A stretch of DNA of 64,000 nucleotides from Novosphingobium aerophilum (GCF_014230305.1 NZ_JACLAU010000002.1:186001-250000); one strand, 5' to 3'; shown: positions 8,208-18,018, numbered from the stretch's first letter. The notes: generated from the sequence alone by a model not told the origin. Translations and numbers: made by a program.

Positions 8208-10934
8208 ATGGCCGCGCTTGACCTCCCTGCCCTGCACGCCAGCCACGGCGGCTGCTGGCTGCGCGATGGGGGGAGGACCAGGGGCGTCGGCAAGGGTGAG
8301 GCGATCACCGCCGCCGCCGATACGCTGCTGCTGCTGCTCAACGCGCCGCTGGTGGCGAGCCGGCTGGGCTATCCCGACCTGTCCGGGCTCGACCTGCTCG
8401 AGCTGTTTGCCTTCGTCCATCCGGCGCGGTTCGTCGTGCCGACGCCCAAAGGCCTGGCCCATGCCCTGGGGCTGGACGAGCCGGCCGGCGACGATGCCGT
8501 GCCGGCTCTGCTGCAGCAGGCGGCGGGTGCGCTGCTGGAGAGGTGCGAACGCGACGACTGGGCCGAGCGCGAGGGCGCCTGGACCCAGCTCCAGTCGCTG
8601 CAGAAGATGCGCTGGCCCTGGGCCGGACTACTGCTGCAGCGGGTGCGCAAGCCGCAGCGCGCCGAACGCTGGCTGTTCGCCCGCCTGCCCGAATGGGACG
8701 AGGCGCCCGAGCGGCCGCAGCCGATGCAGGTGACGCTCGATCCCGCCGAGGTCACGGCCCGGCTCGCCGCGCTGACCGGCGCCGCGGCCGAGGCGCGCCC
8801 GGCCCAGCGCGCCTATGCGGTGGAAGCCGCCCAGGCCTTCGCCCCGCGCCAGCGCGAGGGGCTGCCCCACCTGCTGCTGGCCCAGGCGGGCACGGGCACC
8901 GGCAAGACCCTGGGCTATCTCGCCCCGGCCTCGCTCTGGGCCGAGCGCAGCGGCGGGACGGTCTGGGTCTCGACCTATACCAAGGCCTTGCAGCGCCAGT
9001 TGCGCCGCGAGAGCCGCCGCGCCTGGCCCGGCGCGCGTCCCGATGGCAGCCAGCCGGTGGTGGTGCGCAAGGGGCGCGAGAATTACCTGTGCCTGCTCAA
9101 CCTGGAGGACGCGCTGCAAGGCGGCTTCGGCGGGCGCGCGGCGATCCTGGCGCAATTGGTGGCGCGCTGGGCGGCCTATTCGCAGGACGGCGACATGATC
9201 GGCGGCGACCTGCCCGGCTGGCTGGGCACGCTGTTCCGCCAGCGCGCGATCACCTCGCTGACCGACCGGCGCGGCGAATGCGTCTATGCCGGCTGCCCGC
9301 ATTACCGGAAGTGCTTCATCGAGCGCGCCGCGCGGGCCAGCGCCCAGGCCGATCTGGTCATCGCCAACCATGCCCTGGTGATGGTCAACGCGGCGCGCGG
9401 GCGCGACCATGCCCAGCGCCCGACGCGGATCGTGTTCGACGAAGGCCACCACGTGTTCGAGGCCGCCGATTCGACCTTCGCCGCGGCCCTGACCGGGACC
9501 GAGGCGATCGAGCTGCGGCGCTGGGTGATCGGGCCCGAACGGGGCGCCAAGGGTCGCCGCCGCGGCCTCTCCGCGCGGCTGGCCGATGTCGCCTCCTATG
9601 ACGAGGCGGGCGCGCTGGCGGTCCAGGCGGCGCGCGAGGCGGCCGAGGCGCTGCCCGGCGATGGCTGGCTGCAGCGGCTGGCCGAGGGCGAACCCTCCGG
9701 TCCGATCGAGGCCCTGCTCGCCGGGGTCCGCGCGGTGGTCCACGCCCGCGACGAAAGCGGCGGGCAGGACGCCGGCTATGGCCTGGAGACCGAGGCGGCG
9801 CAGCTTCCCGGCGAACTGATCGAGCTGGCGGCCGAGGCCCAGGCGGCGCTGGCCGCGCTGCGCACTCCGCTGATCCGGCTGGGGGTCCGGCTGGAGGCCC
9901 TGCTGACCGAACCGCCCGACTGGCTCGACGGCCCGGGCCGCGCGCGGATCGAAGGGGCGCGGCATTCGCTGGCCTGGCGGGTCGATCTGCTCGGAGCGTG
10001 GGAGGCCATGCTCGAACGGCTGGGCGGGCCGACCGATCCGGAATTCGTCGACTGGCTGGCGGTCGAGCGGGCCGGGGCGCGCGAGTTCGATGTGGGCCTG
10101 CACCGCCGCTATCTCGATCCGATGAAGCCCTTCGCCCGGCTGGTGCTGGAACCCGCGCACGGCGTGATGCTGACCAGCGCGACCTTGCAGGACGGCGGCG
10201 ACTGGGCTGGGGCGATCGCCCGCTCGGGCGCGGCGCACCTCGATTCGGCGCCGCACCTGTCGACCGCCGAAAGCCCGTTCGACTATGCCGCCCAGGCCGA
10301 GGTGCTGATCGTCACCGATGTCGCCAAGGGCGATCTGTCCGCCCTCGCCGGGGCCTATGGGCGGCTGATCGAGGCGTCTGGCGGCGGGGCGCTGGGCCTG
10401 TTCACCGCGATCAAGCGCCTGCGCGCGGTCTATGGCCGCATCGCCGACCGGCTCGCCCGGGGCGGACTGCCGCTCTATGCCCAGCACGTCGATCCGATCG
10501 ACACCGGGACCCTGGTGGACATCTTCCGCGACGATCCCCGGGCCAGCCTGCTCGGCACCGATGCGCTGCGCGACGGGGTGGACGTGCCGGGCCATTCGCT
10601 GCGGCTGGTGGTGATGGAGCAGGTGCCCTGGCCCAAGCCCTCGATCCTCCACCGCGCCCGCCGCGCGGCCGGAGGCGGATCGGCCCACGATGACCGGATC
10701 ATCCGCGCCCGGCTGGCCCAGGCCTTCGGCCGGCTGATCCGCAGCCGCGAGGATCATGGCCACTTCGTCGTGCTCTCCGCCGCCTTCCCCAGCCGGCTGC
10801 TCAGCGCCTTTCCCGCCGGGACCCCGATCCGGCGGGTCACGCTGGCCGAGGCTTTACAACGCGTCGCCGGGCGTGTTCCTGCGGCCGGGGCCGAATCCCC
10901 GGCCCTTCCCGACGGGACCCAACGCGCGCGATGA
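8208..10934 (+). CDS. ATP-dependent DNA helicase, DinG/XPD-like superfamily 2
   Basis: A 908-residue protein. Walker A is 'AGTGTGKTLGYL' (about residue 226) and Walker B is the DEGH box 'FDEGHH'. Four cysteines between them (one in 'NYLCLL', two in 'ECVYAGC', one in 'YRKCF') match the [4Fe-4S] cluster of XPD/DinG helicases. The C-terminal motor domain has 'LTSATL' and 'QAFGRLIRSRED' (motif VI). It is expected to be a 5'-to-3' helicase acting in DNA repair or on R-loops and D-loops. The N-terminal 200 residues are not clearly assigned. It overlaps sixA by 4 bases, so the pair is translationally coupled. Confidence 0.88.
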   Translation: MAALDLPALHASHGGCWLRDGGRTRGVGKGEAITAAADTLLLLLNAPLVASRLGYPDLSGLDLLELFAFVHPARFVVPTPKGLAHALGLDEPAGDDAVPALLQQAAGALLERCERDDWAEREGAWTQLQSLQKMRWPWAGLLLQRVRKPQRAERWLFARLPEWDEAPERPQPMQVTLDPAEVTARLAALTGAAAEARPAQRAYAVEAAQAFAPRQREGLPHLLLAQAGTGTGKTLGYLAPASLWAERSGGTVWVSTYTKALQRQLRRESRRAWPGARPDGSQPVVVRKGRENYLCLLNLEDALQGGFGGRAAILAQLVARWAAYSQDGDMIGGDLPGWLGTLFRQRAITSLTDRRGECVYAGCPHYRKCFIERAARASAQADLVIANHALVMVNAARGRDHAQRPTRIVFDEGHHVFEAADSTFAAALTGTEAIELRRWVIGPERGAKGRRRGLSARLADVASYDEAGALAVQAAREAAEALPGDGWLQRLAEGEPSGPIEALLAGVRAVVHARDESGGQDAGYGLETEAAQLPGELIELAAEAQAALAALRTPLIRLGVRLEALLTEPPDWLDGPGRARIEGARHSLAWRVDLLGAWEAMLERLGGPTDPEFVDWLAVERAGAREFDVGLHRRYLDPMKPFARLVLEPAHGVMLTSATLQDGGDWAGAIARSGAAHLDSAPHLSTAESPFDYAAQAEVLIVTDVAKGDLSALAGAYGRLIEASGGGALGLFTAIKRLRAVYGRIADRLARGGLPLYAQHVDPIDTGTLVDIFRDDPRASLLGTDALRDGVDVPGHSLRLVVMEQVPWPKPSILHRARRAAGGGSAHDDRIIRARLAQAFGRLIRSREDHGHFVVLSAAFPSRLLSAFPAGTPIRRVTLAEALQRVAGRVPAAGAESPALPDGTQRAR

Positions 10935-11479
10935 AACTCCTCGGCCTGTTCCGCCACGCCAAGTCCGACTGGCACGATGCCCGCGCCCGCGATTTCGACC
11001 GGCCGCTGAACGAACGGGGCCGCAAGGGCGCCGCGGTGATGGGGCGGCATATCGCGGCGCATGGCATCCGCTGGCAGCGGGTGTTCTCATCGCCCGCGGT
11101 GCGCGCCGCCGAAACGATCGAGCTGGCTGCCGAGGCTGCCGGACAAAGCGTGCCGGTGGAATGGGACCGGCGGCTCTACCTGGCCAGTTCGCACAACCTG
11201 GGCGACGTGCTGCGCGAACTCCCCGACGCCACCGCCAGCGTGCTGATGGTCGGGCACAATCCCGGGCTGGAGGACCTGATCTTCGACCTGGTGCCCGATG
11301 ACGGCACCTGTCCGCTGCGGGCCCTGGTCGAGGAGAAGTTCCCGACCGCGACCTACGCCGTGCTCGAACTGGCCATCGATCGCTGGAGCGATCTGGACGA
11401 CGGCTGCGGCAAGCTCGTCCACCTGGTCCGCCCGCGCGACCTGGACCCGACGCTGGGGCCGCAGCACGACGAGGACTAG
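10931..11479 (+). CDS. SixA-family histidine phosphatase
   Basis: A 182-residue protein of the histidine phosphatase superfamily. The phosphate-accepting His is in the N-terminal 'LFRHAKSDW', Arg and Glu follow in 'RPLNERG', and the second His is in 'LMVGHNPGLE'. SixA in E. coli dephosphorylates phosphohistidine of the nitrogen phosphotransferase system; the substrate here is not known. The ATG overlaps the helicase stop (ATGA), which suggests co-translation. A functional link between the two has not been described to my knowledge. Confidence 0.85.
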   Translation: MKLLGLFRHAKSDWHDARARDFDRPLNERGRKGAAVMGRHIAAHGIRWQRVFSSPAVRAAETIELAAEAAGQSVPVEWDRRLYLASSHNLGDVLRELPDATASVLMVGHNPGLEDLIFDLVPDDGTCPLRALVEEKFPTATYAVLELAIDRWSDLDDGCGKLVHLVRPRDLDPTLGPQHDED

Positions 11480-11564
11480 GCTCGCGCCTCTGGCGATATC
11501 AGGATAACCAGAACAGGCGGCTGGCTGGCCCTGCTGGCGTGGCGTTCGTCGACTGGCGGGATCG

Positions 11565-11915
11565 TCACTGCCCTGATCGAGCCGCGCGATCCGCGCGAAT
11601 TCGTTTCAGCAAGGCCATGAAGTTCGGCTTTGCCTGTTCGTCCCATTGCCGGAAGGCAGCGTCCGCCTGGGCCGGAGGGACATCGCGGCGAACAATGGCC
11701 CTCAATTCCGTTTCGATCGGTTTGCAGCCTTCGACGGCCGACGCATATATGGATTCGTCGGCCGCGTCCGTTCTGGTCAGACGGACGGCATAGGTAGCCA
11801 TGCAGCGATCGAGCGCTTGCGCCAGCGTGGGCGCATCGGCTTGTGGCGATTGCGCGCTCGCCATCCCTGCAACCAGGCCTAAGATGGCAACAGCCACCGG
11901 TCTCAGTCCACCCAT
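11565..11915 (-). CDS. Small exported protein, unknown function
   Basis: A 116-residue protein with a signal peptide (MGGLRPVAVAILGLVAGMASA|QS). The mature part is about 95 residues, helical and charged, with two cysteines ('LDRCMATY' and 'VEGCKPIE') that could form a periplasmic disulfide. No family was recognised. Base composition is less GC-rich than in the flanking genes. It lies alone between sixA and the merR gene. Confidence 0.6.
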   Translation of the reverse strand: MGGLRPVAVAILGLVAGMASAQSPQADAPTLAQALDRCMATYAVRLTRTDAADESIYASAVEGCKPIETELRAIVRRDVPPAQADAAFRQWDEQAKPNFMALLKRIRADRAARSGQ

Positions 11916-12050
11916 CTCAAGTTCCCCTCAACCAACCTTGGCTCGCATCTGAACGGCAGATGGGCGTAACCTGACGGACCATGCCAATGGCCACAACCAG
12001 GCAATGCCATGGCTGGAACGGCCCGTGCCCCCGGGCCGGCCTACCGAGTC

Positions 12051-12491
12051 TCAGCCCTCCAGCGCATCGATCAGCCGGGCGCGCATGCGGAGCAGGCGCA
12101 GCGCGCGTTCGCTGGCCGGGGGGCGCTCGGTTGCGATCGCGGCCGGTGTGGGCGCCGGGTCGGGTGCCGGGAGGATCGCCGGCTGCGCCGCCTTGCCATT
12201 CCTGCCTTCACTTTCCAGCACCGAGCGCGCCCCGCGCAGGGTGTAGCCCTCGCGATGGACCAACTGGTCGATCCGGCGGACCAGGGCGATATCCTCGGGC
12301 CGGTAATAGCGTCGTCCGCCGCTGCGCTTGAGCGGCTTGAGCATGGGAAACTGGTCTTCCCAGTACCTCAGGACGTGCTGGCGAAGGCCCAGCGCCTCGC
12401 CCACCTCACCGATCGTGCGCAAGGCATCGGCGGCCTTGCCGTCCGGCCAGACCGGGATCGGTTCGGAAGGGGGTGGCGCGGCCGCGGTCAC
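12051..12491 (-). CDS. MerR-family transcriptional regulator
   Basis: A 146-residue protein with a MerR winged-helix domain at residues 24-95: 'TIGEVGEALGLRQHVLRYWE' is split over the HTH, followed by 'GGRRYYRPEDIALVRRI'. The C-terminal part is short, Pro/Ala-rich and lacks the cysteines of metal-sensing MerR proteins. It is the last gene of the rpmF-plsX-fabH-ihfA string, a position where a MerR-type gene is conserved in many alphaproteobacteria. The effector and targets are not known. Confidence 0.85.
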   Translation of the reverse strand: MTAAAPPPSEPIPVWPDGKAADALRTIGEVGEALGLRQHVLRYWEDQFPMLKPLKRSGGRRYYRPEDIALVRRIDQLVHREGYTLRGARSVLESEGRNGKAAQPAILPAPDPAPTPAAIATERPPASERALRLLRMRARLIDALEG

Positions 12492-12513
12492 CAGTGCGCC
12501 CTGTCACCGGGCC

Positions 12514-12810
12514 TCAGGCCGCGGCGATCTGGTCCTTGAGCATCTGGCTGGCGCGGAAGGTCACGACCCTACGGGGAGTGATCGGCACCTCGATCCCGGT
12601 CTTGGGGTTGCGGCCGACCCGCTCGGCCTTGTCGCGCAGCAGGAACGTCCCGAAGCCGGAAATCTTCACGTTCTCCCCTTCGGCGAGAGCGTCACACATC
12701 TGGCGCAGGATGGCCTCGACCAGATCCAGCGATTCGGCGCGCGAGAAACCGAGCCGGCGATTGATCGCCTCGGCCAGATCAGCGCGGGTAAGCGTACTCA
12801 CGGAGCGCAT
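12514..12810 (-). CDS. ihfA: Integration host factor alpha subunit
   Basis: A 98-residue DNA-bending protein of the HU/IHF family. '[20 protein letters not shown]' begins the helical dimerisation part, '[24 protein letters not shown]' is broken over the beta-arms, and the Pro in the arm tip is present. 98 residues is standard for IhfA. The start MRSVSTLT at 12810 is chosen over an upstream in-frame codon. It forms a heterodimer with IhfB and supports recombination, replication and transcription. It sits between fabH and merR. Confidence 0.93.
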   Translation of the reverse strand: MRSVSTLTRADLAEAINRRLGFSRAESLDLVEAILRQMCDALAEGENVKISGFGTFLLRDKAERVGRNPKTGIEVPITPRRVVTFRASQMLKDQIAAA

Positions 12811-12998
12811 GTGTCCCCCACTCCCGGATACAAGCAACGACCCTGATTCCCGCGCAAAGTCTTACAAGCTGCGCAGGTAAACGCAATCAGCCGAAGGATG
12901 AGGCTTAAAATCGTATCCAAATCGGACAAGGCGCCCCGGCTGGCACGACAGAATCGGTCGATCGCCGCGGTCCCCGGCGCGGGACGAGCGAACCCCGC

Positions 12999-13973
12999 TC
13001 AGATCCGGATCAGGCTGGCGCCCCAGGTGAAGCCGCCGCCCATGGCTTCCAGCATGACCAGTTGGCCGGGCTTGATGCGCCCGTCGCGCACCGCCGTATC
13101 CAGCGCCAGCGGCACCGAGGCGGCCGAGGTGTTGGCGTGGCGATCGACCGTGACCACCACCTTATCGGCGGGGAGGCCCAGCTTCCTGGCCGTGCCGTCG
13201 AGGATGCGCTGATTGGCCTGGTGCGGCACGACCCAGTCGAGCTGGTCGGCGGTCACCCCGGTATCGGCCAGGACCTCACGCAAGACCTCCGACAGGTTGG
13301 TCACCGCGTGCTTGAACACTTCCTTGCCCCTCATCCGCAGCTTGCCGACCGTGCCGGTGCTGGAAGGACCGCCATCGACATAGAGGAGCTGGTTGTGGGC
13401 GCCATCGGCGTGGAGCCGGGTGGCGAGGATGCCGGGCCCGGTCGCCTCGTCGCTCTCACGCGCTTCCAGCACGATCGCCCCCGCCCCGTCGCCGAACAGG
13501 ACGCAGGTGGTGCGGTCTTCCCAGTCCAGGATGCGCGAGAAGGTTTCGGCGCCGATCACCAGGGCGCGGCTGGCCATGCCGGTGCGCAGCATCGCATCGG
13601 CCGTGCCGAGCGCATAGAGGAAGCCCGAACAGACCGCCGCGACATCGAAGGCGATGCCACCGTTGGCGCCGATCGCGTCCTGCACGATCGTGGCCGTGGC
13701 GGGGAAGGTCTGGTCCGGCGTGGCCGTGGCCAGCACGATCAGGTCGATGCTGCTGCCTTCGACCGCGGCAGTCGCAAGGGCGGCGCGCGCGGCGGCGATG
13801 GCCAGGCTGGAGGTCGTCTCGTCCTCGGCCGCGACATAGCGCTGGCGGATGCCGGTCCGCTCGACGATCCATTCGTCGCTGGTGTCGACCCGGGCGGCCA
13901 GCTCGGCATTGGTGACCACCCGCGCCGGCAGGGCCGAGCCCGTGCCGATCAACACCGCGCGACGGGCCATCAT
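12999..13973 (-). CDS. fabH: 3-oxoacyl-ACP synthase III (KAS III)
   Basis: A 324-residue enzyme that condenses acetyl-CoA with malonyl-ACP to start fatty acid synthesis. The catalytic triad is visible: Cys in '[12 protein letters not shown]', His in '[12 protein letters not shown]', and Asn in '[11 protein letters not shown]'. The C-terminal '[13 protein letters not shown]' is typical. The start codons ATGATG overlap the plsX stop by 4 bases (13970-13973), which implies translational coupling. Length and order match the standard plsX-fabH pair. Confidence 0.95.
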   Translation of the reverse strand: MMARRAVLIGTGSALPARVVTNAELAARVDTSDEWIVERTGIRQRYVAAEDETTSSLAIAAARAALATAAVEGSSIDLIVLATATPDQTFPATATIVQDAIGANGGIAFDVAAVCSGFLYALGTADAMLRTGMASRALVIGAETFSRILDWEDRTTCVLFGDGAGAIVLEARESDEATGPGILATRLHADGAHNQLLYVDGGPSSTGTVGKLRMRGKEVFKHAVTNLSEVLREVLADTGVTADQLDWVVPHQANQRILDGTARKLGLPADKVVVTVDRHANTSAASVPLALDTAVRDGRIKPGQLVMLEAMGGGFTWGASLIRI

Positions 13974-15046
13974 TCGCTTCCTTCGGACTTGGCAGCGGCC
14001 GCGCGGCCGCCGGGGCGCAGGTTGTCGGCGCCGACCCGGGCGAGGTCGGTCCCGATGCGCTGGGTGAGGTTTTCTTCGAGCAGGCGCGCGGCAACCGCCA
14101 CGGCATTGGCCACGCCCAGCGCGTTGGCGCTGCCGTGGCTTTTCACCACCACGCCGTTCAGGCCCAGGAAGACCGCGCCGTTGTGGTTGTTGGGATCGAG
14201 ATGGTGCTTGAGCAGCTCGGTCGCCGGGCGCGAGATCAGGAAGCCGATCTTCGAGCGCAGCGAGCTGGCGAAGGAGCGGCGCAGCAGGTCGGCGACGAAC
14301 CGGGCCGTGCCTTCCACCGCCTTCAGCGCGATGTTGCCCGAGAAGCCGTCGGTCACCACCACGTCGACTTCGCCGCGGTTGATCTTGTCGGCCTCGATGA
14401 AGTTCTCGAACGACATGGCGAGCTCGGCCGAAGCGGCCTTCAGCTCGTTCGCGGCGATGCGCAGGGTGTCGGTACCCTTGATTTCCTCGGTGCCGATGTT
14501 GAGCAGCCGCACCCGCGGCGCTTCCAGCCCGGTGACGATCCGCGAATAGGCGGCGCCCATGATCGCGAACTGCACCAGGTTGCGGGCATCGCATTCGGTG
14601 TTGGCGCCCAGATCGAGCATGACCAGATCGTTGTCGCCCAGGGTGGGCAGCAGCGCCGCCAGCGCGGGGCGATCGATCCCCGGCAGGGTGCGGAGCGAAA
14701 GCTTGGCGATGGCCATCAGCGCGCCGGTGTTGCCCGCGCTGACCGCGGCCCCGGCGGCGCCCTGCTTCACGGCGTCGACCGCCATGCCCATCGACGTGGT
14801 CTTGGCCCGGCGCAGCGCCTGGCTGGGCTTGTCCTCGCCGCTGATCACGTCGGGGGCATGCACCACCTCGGAGGCGGCGCGGAGGTTGGGATGCAGTTCG
14901 AGCGCGGCGTTGATCCGCTCCTCGTCCCCGACCAGCAGGAACTGGAAGCGCTCGTGACGGCGACGCGCCAGCGCGGCGCCCTCGATCATCACGCGCACGC
15001 CCACGTCACCGCCCATCGCATCGATCGCGATACGCGGCAGACTCAT
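13970..15046 (-). CDS. plsX: Phosphate acyltransferase PlsX
   Basis: A 358-residue enzyme that converts acyl-ACP and phosphate to acyl-phosphate for phosphatidic acid synthesis. Family marks are the N-terminal 'IAIDAMGGD', '[10 protein letters not shown]' and '[10 protein letters not shown]'. It lies 25 bases after rpmF and overlaps fabH by 4 bases. The last 20 residues are Ala/Gly/Ser-rich and probably variable. The operon links lipid supply with ribosome and chromatin components. Confidence 0.95.
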   Translation of the reverse strand: MSLPRIAIDAMGGDVGVRVMIEGAALARRRHERFQFLLVGDEERINAALELHPNLRAASEVVHAPDVISGEDKPSQALRRAKTTSMGMAVDAVKQGAAGAAVSAGNTGALMAIAKLSLRTLPGIDRPALAALLPTLGDNDLVMLDLGANTECDARNLVQFAIMGAAYSRIVTGLEAPRVRLLNIGTEEIKGTDTLRIAANELKAASAELAMSFENFIEADKINRGEVDVVVTDGFSGNIALKAVEGTARFVADLLRRSFASSLRSKIGFLISRPATELLKHHLDPNNHNGAVFLGLNGVVVKSHGSANALGVANAVAVAARLLEENLTQRIGTDLARVGADNLRPGGRAAAAKSEGSE

Positions 15047-15071
15047 CCCCCCAACCTCTTTCTATCGGCGA

Positions 15072-15251
15072 TCAGGCGCCGACGGCGACGATCTCGCGAC
15101 CGTTGTAGTGACCGCAGGCGGTGCACAGGTTGTGCGGACGCTTCAGTTCACCACAGTTCGAGCATTCGTGGAACGCTTCGGCCTTCAGCGCGTCGTGGCT
15201 GCGGCGCATGCCCCGGCGGGACGGGGTCGTTTTTCTCTTGGGGACAGCCAT
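15072..15251 (-). CDS. rpmF: 50S ribosomal protein L32
   Basis: A 59-residue protein starting [20 protein letters not shown], the hallmark L32 N-terminus. A zinc-ribbon follows: '[18 protein letters not shown]' has the four cysteines of the zinc-binding form. The Arg/Lys-rich start fits an rRNA-binding tail. It is the first gene of the rpmF-plsX-fabH-ihfA-merR string. Confidence 0.95.
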   Translation of the reverse strand: MAVPKRKTTPSRRGMRRSHDALKAEAFHECSNCGELKRPHNLCTACGHYNGREIVAVGA

Positions 15252-15401
15252 TTCGGCACCTGTTCCTGAAATCGATGAGTCTGGCGGAGTCCACGTGACC
15301 CGGCGGGTCAGCGGAGCGAAGGCGCGCCTATAGCGATTTTGTCGTGCGTTGCAAGCATCGGCAGGCTAGCAGACGGCAAATCCAACGGAGGGGAGCCATC
15401 G

Positions 15402-15791
15402 ATGATCCTGCAGACCACCTTGTGCCTGGCCGCTGCGGCCGCCGTGATCAACTTCTGGCTGGGCATGCGGATCGGGCAGTTGCGGCACGCGCTGAAGGTC
15501 TCGGTGGGCGATGGCGGCGACGAACGGATCATCCGCCGCATGCGGGCCCAGGCCAATTTCATCGAGAACACCCCGCTGCTGCTGATCCTGTTCGGCCTGA
15601 TCGAAATGACCGGCAAGGGCGGCGTCTGGCTCGCCCCGCTTGGCGCGCTGTTCATGCTCGGCCGCGTGCTGCACGGCATCGGAATGGACGGGAAGCTGAC
15701 CTGGGGCCGGATGGTCGGCACGCTGACCGCCTACCTCACCGCGCTGGGGCTGGCCGTGGTGGCCGTGCTGATCGCGCTGCAGGTGATGTGA
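15402..15791 (+). CDS. MAPEG-family membrane protein
   Basis: A 129-residue protein with four hydrophobic segments. The MAPEG family pattern is visible: an N-terminal helix, then 'RIIRRMRAQANFIENTPLLLIL', split over the conserved Arg-rich loop and the Asn-Glu-Asn core of the glutathione-binding region. MAPEG proteins include microsomal glutathione S-transferases; bacterial members are mostly uncharacterised. The start ATG at 15402 follows GGAGGGGAG, a strong ribosome binding site, and is chosen over a TTG further upstream. Confidence 0.82.
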   Translation: MILQTTLCLAAAAAVINFWLGMRIGQLRHALKVSVGDGGDERIIRRMRAQANFIENTPLLLILFGLIEMTGKGGVWLAPLGALFMLGRVLHGIGMDGKLTWGRMVGTLTAYLTALGLAVVAVLIALQVM

Positions 15792-15822
15792 CCGGACGCG
15801 CCTTCGCCAGAGCCTGGCCGGG

Positions 15823-16386
15823 TCAGTCGCCCGGCGGGACCTGCCATCGCGTGGACCGCGCCCAGGCCTCGGCCCCGGCCATGATCGCATCGCAGACCGG
15901 GTCCTTGACCGCATAATAGGCCGCGGGATCGCCCCCCGTGTGATCCACCAGCGCGGCCTTGACCGCTTGGTAAGCCGCCGCCGCGGCCGGGTCGGCCCGC
16001 AGGAAATCGCGGAACAGCAGGGCATAGCGCTGATTGAACCGCCCCCGCTCGCGGATGTGCAGGTGAGCCGCGGGCGCCGCCAGCGTAAAGTAGCGCTTCG
16101 TGCATTCGGCCGGGTCCAGCCTTTGCCCGGCGGGCTGGTGATCGACGCGGCCCGGCCTGTCGATCCAGCCCAGCCCGGCCAGCCGGTCGCCAGCGACATC
16201 CTCCAGCCGGTCGACCGTCGCCTGCAGATCGATCACGTCCTTGGCGGTCATGCCGGGGATTGCGGTCGAGCCGATGTGATGCAGGCACGCCCCGGGCGGA
16301 AGAGCCTCCGCCAGCCCGGCCGCGAGTCTGCGGTAGGTGTCCGGCCAGTCCGCCTGATAGGGCACAAGGCGGATGACCTTGCTCAT
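15823..16386 (-). CDS. GrpB-family nucleotidyltransferase-like protein
   Basis: A 187-residue protein of the GrpB/UPF0157 family. The conserved 'HHIGSTAIPGMTAKDVIDLQ' is split around the Gly-Ser and Asp residues of a nucleotidyltransferase fold, and 'LHIRERGRF' and 'LLFRDFLRADP' follow. In some organisms this domain is fused to dephospho-CoA kinase; here it is free-standing. Its reaction is not established. It is followed on the same strand, 28 bases upstream of its start, by the MBL-fold gene, so they may be in one transcript. Confidence 0.82.
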   Translation of the reverse strand: MSKVIRLVPYQADWPDTYRRLAAGLAEALPPGACLHHIGSTAIPGMTAKDVIDLQATVDRLEDVAGDRLAGLGWIDRPGRVDHQPAGQRLDPAECTKRYFTLAAPAAHLHIRERGRFNQRYALLFRDFLRADPAAAAAYQAVKAALVDHTGGDPAAYYAVKDPVCDAIMAGAEAWARSTRWQVPPGD

Positions 16387-16414
16387 GGCTGCGACCCGGT
16401 CAGTCCCGGCCCCC

Positions 16415-17074
16415 TCATCCGAACCGCTGGTCGGCGACGAAGGGATTGGTCTGCCGCTCGCGCCCGAAGGTGCTGGTCGGGCCGTGGCCGGGGATGAACA
16501 GGGTCTCGTCGCCCAGCGGCCACAGCTTCTGCGTGATCGAGGCGATCAGATCATCATGGTTGCCGCGCGGGAAATCGGTGCGGCCGATCGAACCGGCGAA
16601 CAGCACGTCGCCGACCACGGCCAGGTTCGAGGGCGCGTGGTGGAACACCACATGGCCCGGGGTGTGGCCGGGGCAGTGGATCACGTCGAGCGTGATCTCG
16701 CCGAAGCTCACCGTATCGCCATCGGCCAGCCAGCGATCGGGCACGAAGGGGTGCCCCTCGACCCCGAAGCGGGCGCCGGCCGTGTCGAGCTGCTCCAGCC
16801 AGAAGCTGTCGTCCAGATGCGGGCCTTCGATCGACACGCCCAGTTCCCGCGCGAAGACCCCGGTCATCCCGCAGTGGTCCATGTGGCCATGGGTCACCAG
16901 CAGCTTGACCACGGTGATCCCGGCCTTTTCGATCGCCTGCTTCAGCCGCGGCAGATCGCCCCCGGGATCGACCAGCACCCCCTCCATCGTGCGGGTGCAC
17001 CACAGCAGTGAGCAGTTCTGCTCGAAAGCGGTGACGGGAACGATCGCGGCGCGCAGGGGGAGGCTGTCGGTCAT
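16415..17074 (-). CDS. MBL-fold metallo-hydrolase, glyoxalase II-like
   Basis: A 219-residue protein with the metallo-beta-lactamase motif 'THGHMDHCGM' (HxHxDH) near residue 60, a later His in 'HCPGHTPGHVVF', Asp in 'VGDVLF' and a C-terminal His in 'FIPGHGPTSTFGRE'. This is the hydroxyacylglutathione-hydrolase-like group (YcbL type). It likely hydrolyses a thioester. The start at 17074 (MTDSLPLR) begins the conserved region; the frame stays open further upstream into a repeat and should not be extended. Confidence 0.85.
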   Translation of the reverse strand: MTDSLPLRAAIVPVTAFEQNCSLLWCTRTMEGVLVDPGGDLPRLKQAIEKAGITVVKLLVTHGHMDHCGMTGVFARELGVSIEGPHLDDSFWLEQLDTAGARFGVEGHPFVPDRWLADGDTVSFGEITLDVIHCPGHTPGHVVFHHAPSNLAVVGDVLFAGSIGRTDFPRGNHDDLIASITQKLWPLGDETLFIPGHGPTSTFGRERQTNPFVADQRFG

Positions 17075-17164
17075 GGCATGCTGATGGGGGGTGACGGCGC
17101 GGGAATCAATGGGGCGTTGCGCGCAACAGGGCTTTGCCGTGGCGAGCCCTACCGTTCCTGCACC

Positions 17165-17302
17165 GTCATCCCGAACCTGTTTCAGGATCCATGCCGCCTT
17201 GGGCACGGTGCCCGCCCCGGGCCGAACCGGGCAGCCCCCGCCTCCCCGATCGCGGGGCTTCGCCGGGCCGCAGGATGGATCCTGAAACAAGTTCAGGATG
17301 AC
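17165..17302. repeat. Paired inverted repeat, copy 1 (28-base arms)
   Basis: Arms at 17165-17192 and 17275-17302 are inverted copies with two differences (GTCATCC..., ...GGATGAC), separated by 82 bases. Each arm is itself a small hairpin with CCTGAA/TTCAGG-type stems. A second copy lies at 35247-35332 inside the atp operon. It fills most of the 291-base gap between the MBL gene and the S24 regulator, where no gene is seen. Confidence 0.85.
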
Positions 17303-17365
17303 GGGGTTGACGCAGTGCCGGCGAGCGCGGGGATCGGACCGCCTCTGCTCCCATCGGGCGCCGCG

Positions 17366-18016
17366 CTACAACCGCCCGCTCTTCCACACCACGCGGCCGA
17401 TCACCTCCACCTCGTGCGGCTTGAGCACGATCGGGCGATAGGCGGGGTTCTGGCTTTCGAGCACGATCTGCCCGGGCACTCCAGTCTGCACCCGCTTGAC
17501 CAGCAGGCTGTCCTCGATGCGCACCACGTGGATGCCGTCGCGCAAGGGACGCGGGGTGCGGTCGACCAGGATCTCGTCGCCGTCGCGCAGCAGGGGTTCC
17601 ATCGAATCGCCGGCGACACGGATGGCGCTGAGCATGGCCGGATCGAAGCCCTGTTCGCGCAGCCAGCGCGCGGAGAAGCGGAAAGTCCCGATCGCCGCGT
17701 CATCCTGCCCATAGGCGCCCGGCCCGGCCGAGGCGGCCACGTCGAGCCGGGGAATGTCCAGCCACCCGCCGGGGGCACGGCCCGGACCGGGCGCATTGGA
17801 AAAATACGCAGGTCCGCCCAGCTCCGCCTCGCTCGCGCCCAGAAACTCGGCGAGCTTGCGGCGATCCTGTTCCTCCAGCTTGCGCGGGCTGCCCTTGCGC
17901 ACGAATTGCTGGAGATAGGTGGGATTGCGACCAATCAGTCCGGACAGCGCGGCCAGGCTGACCCCGCGCCGGGCGGCCAGATCGAGCAGGCGGGAACGGG
18001 GATCGCGATCAGCCAT
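17366..18016 (-). CDS. S24-family (LexA/CI-like) transcriptional repressor
   Basis: A 216-residue protein. Residues 1-60 form a helix-turn-helix ('GVSLAALSGLIGRNPTYLQQF'-type, split here as GVSLAALSGLIG and RNPTYLQQF). Residues 120-216 are an S24 peptidase domain: Ser in 'VAGDSMEPLLRDGD' and Lys in 'LLVKRVQ' form the Ser-Lys dyad of self-cleaving repressors. The linker holds an Ala-Gly pair 'AASAGPG', a plausible autocleavage site. It is therefore CI-like and may respond to RecA. It is divergent from a small HTH gene at 18120 across palindromic sites. No prophage genes flank it. Confidence 0.85.
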   Translation of the reverse strand: MADRDPRSRLLDLAARRGVSLAALSGLIGRNPTYLQQFVRKGSPRKLEEQDRRKLAEFLGASEAELGGPAYFSNAPGPGRAPGGWLDIPRLDVAASAGPGAYGQDDAAIGTFRFSARWLREQGFDPAMLSAIRVAGDSMEPLLRDGDEILVDRTPRPLRDGIHVVRIEDSLLVKRVQTGVPGQIVLESQNPAYRPIVLKPHEVEVIGRVVWKSGRL

Positions 18017-18018
18017 GG

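Noticed and set aside
8628..10763. 711-codon minus-strand frame opposite the helicase
   Set aside because: Shadow of the helicase with its Walker and Fe-S motifs; long antisense frames are expected at this GC content.
12999..14594. 531-codon extension upstream of fabH
   Set aside because: The first 200 codons are out-of-frame plsX; the proper FabH start overlaps the plsX stop.
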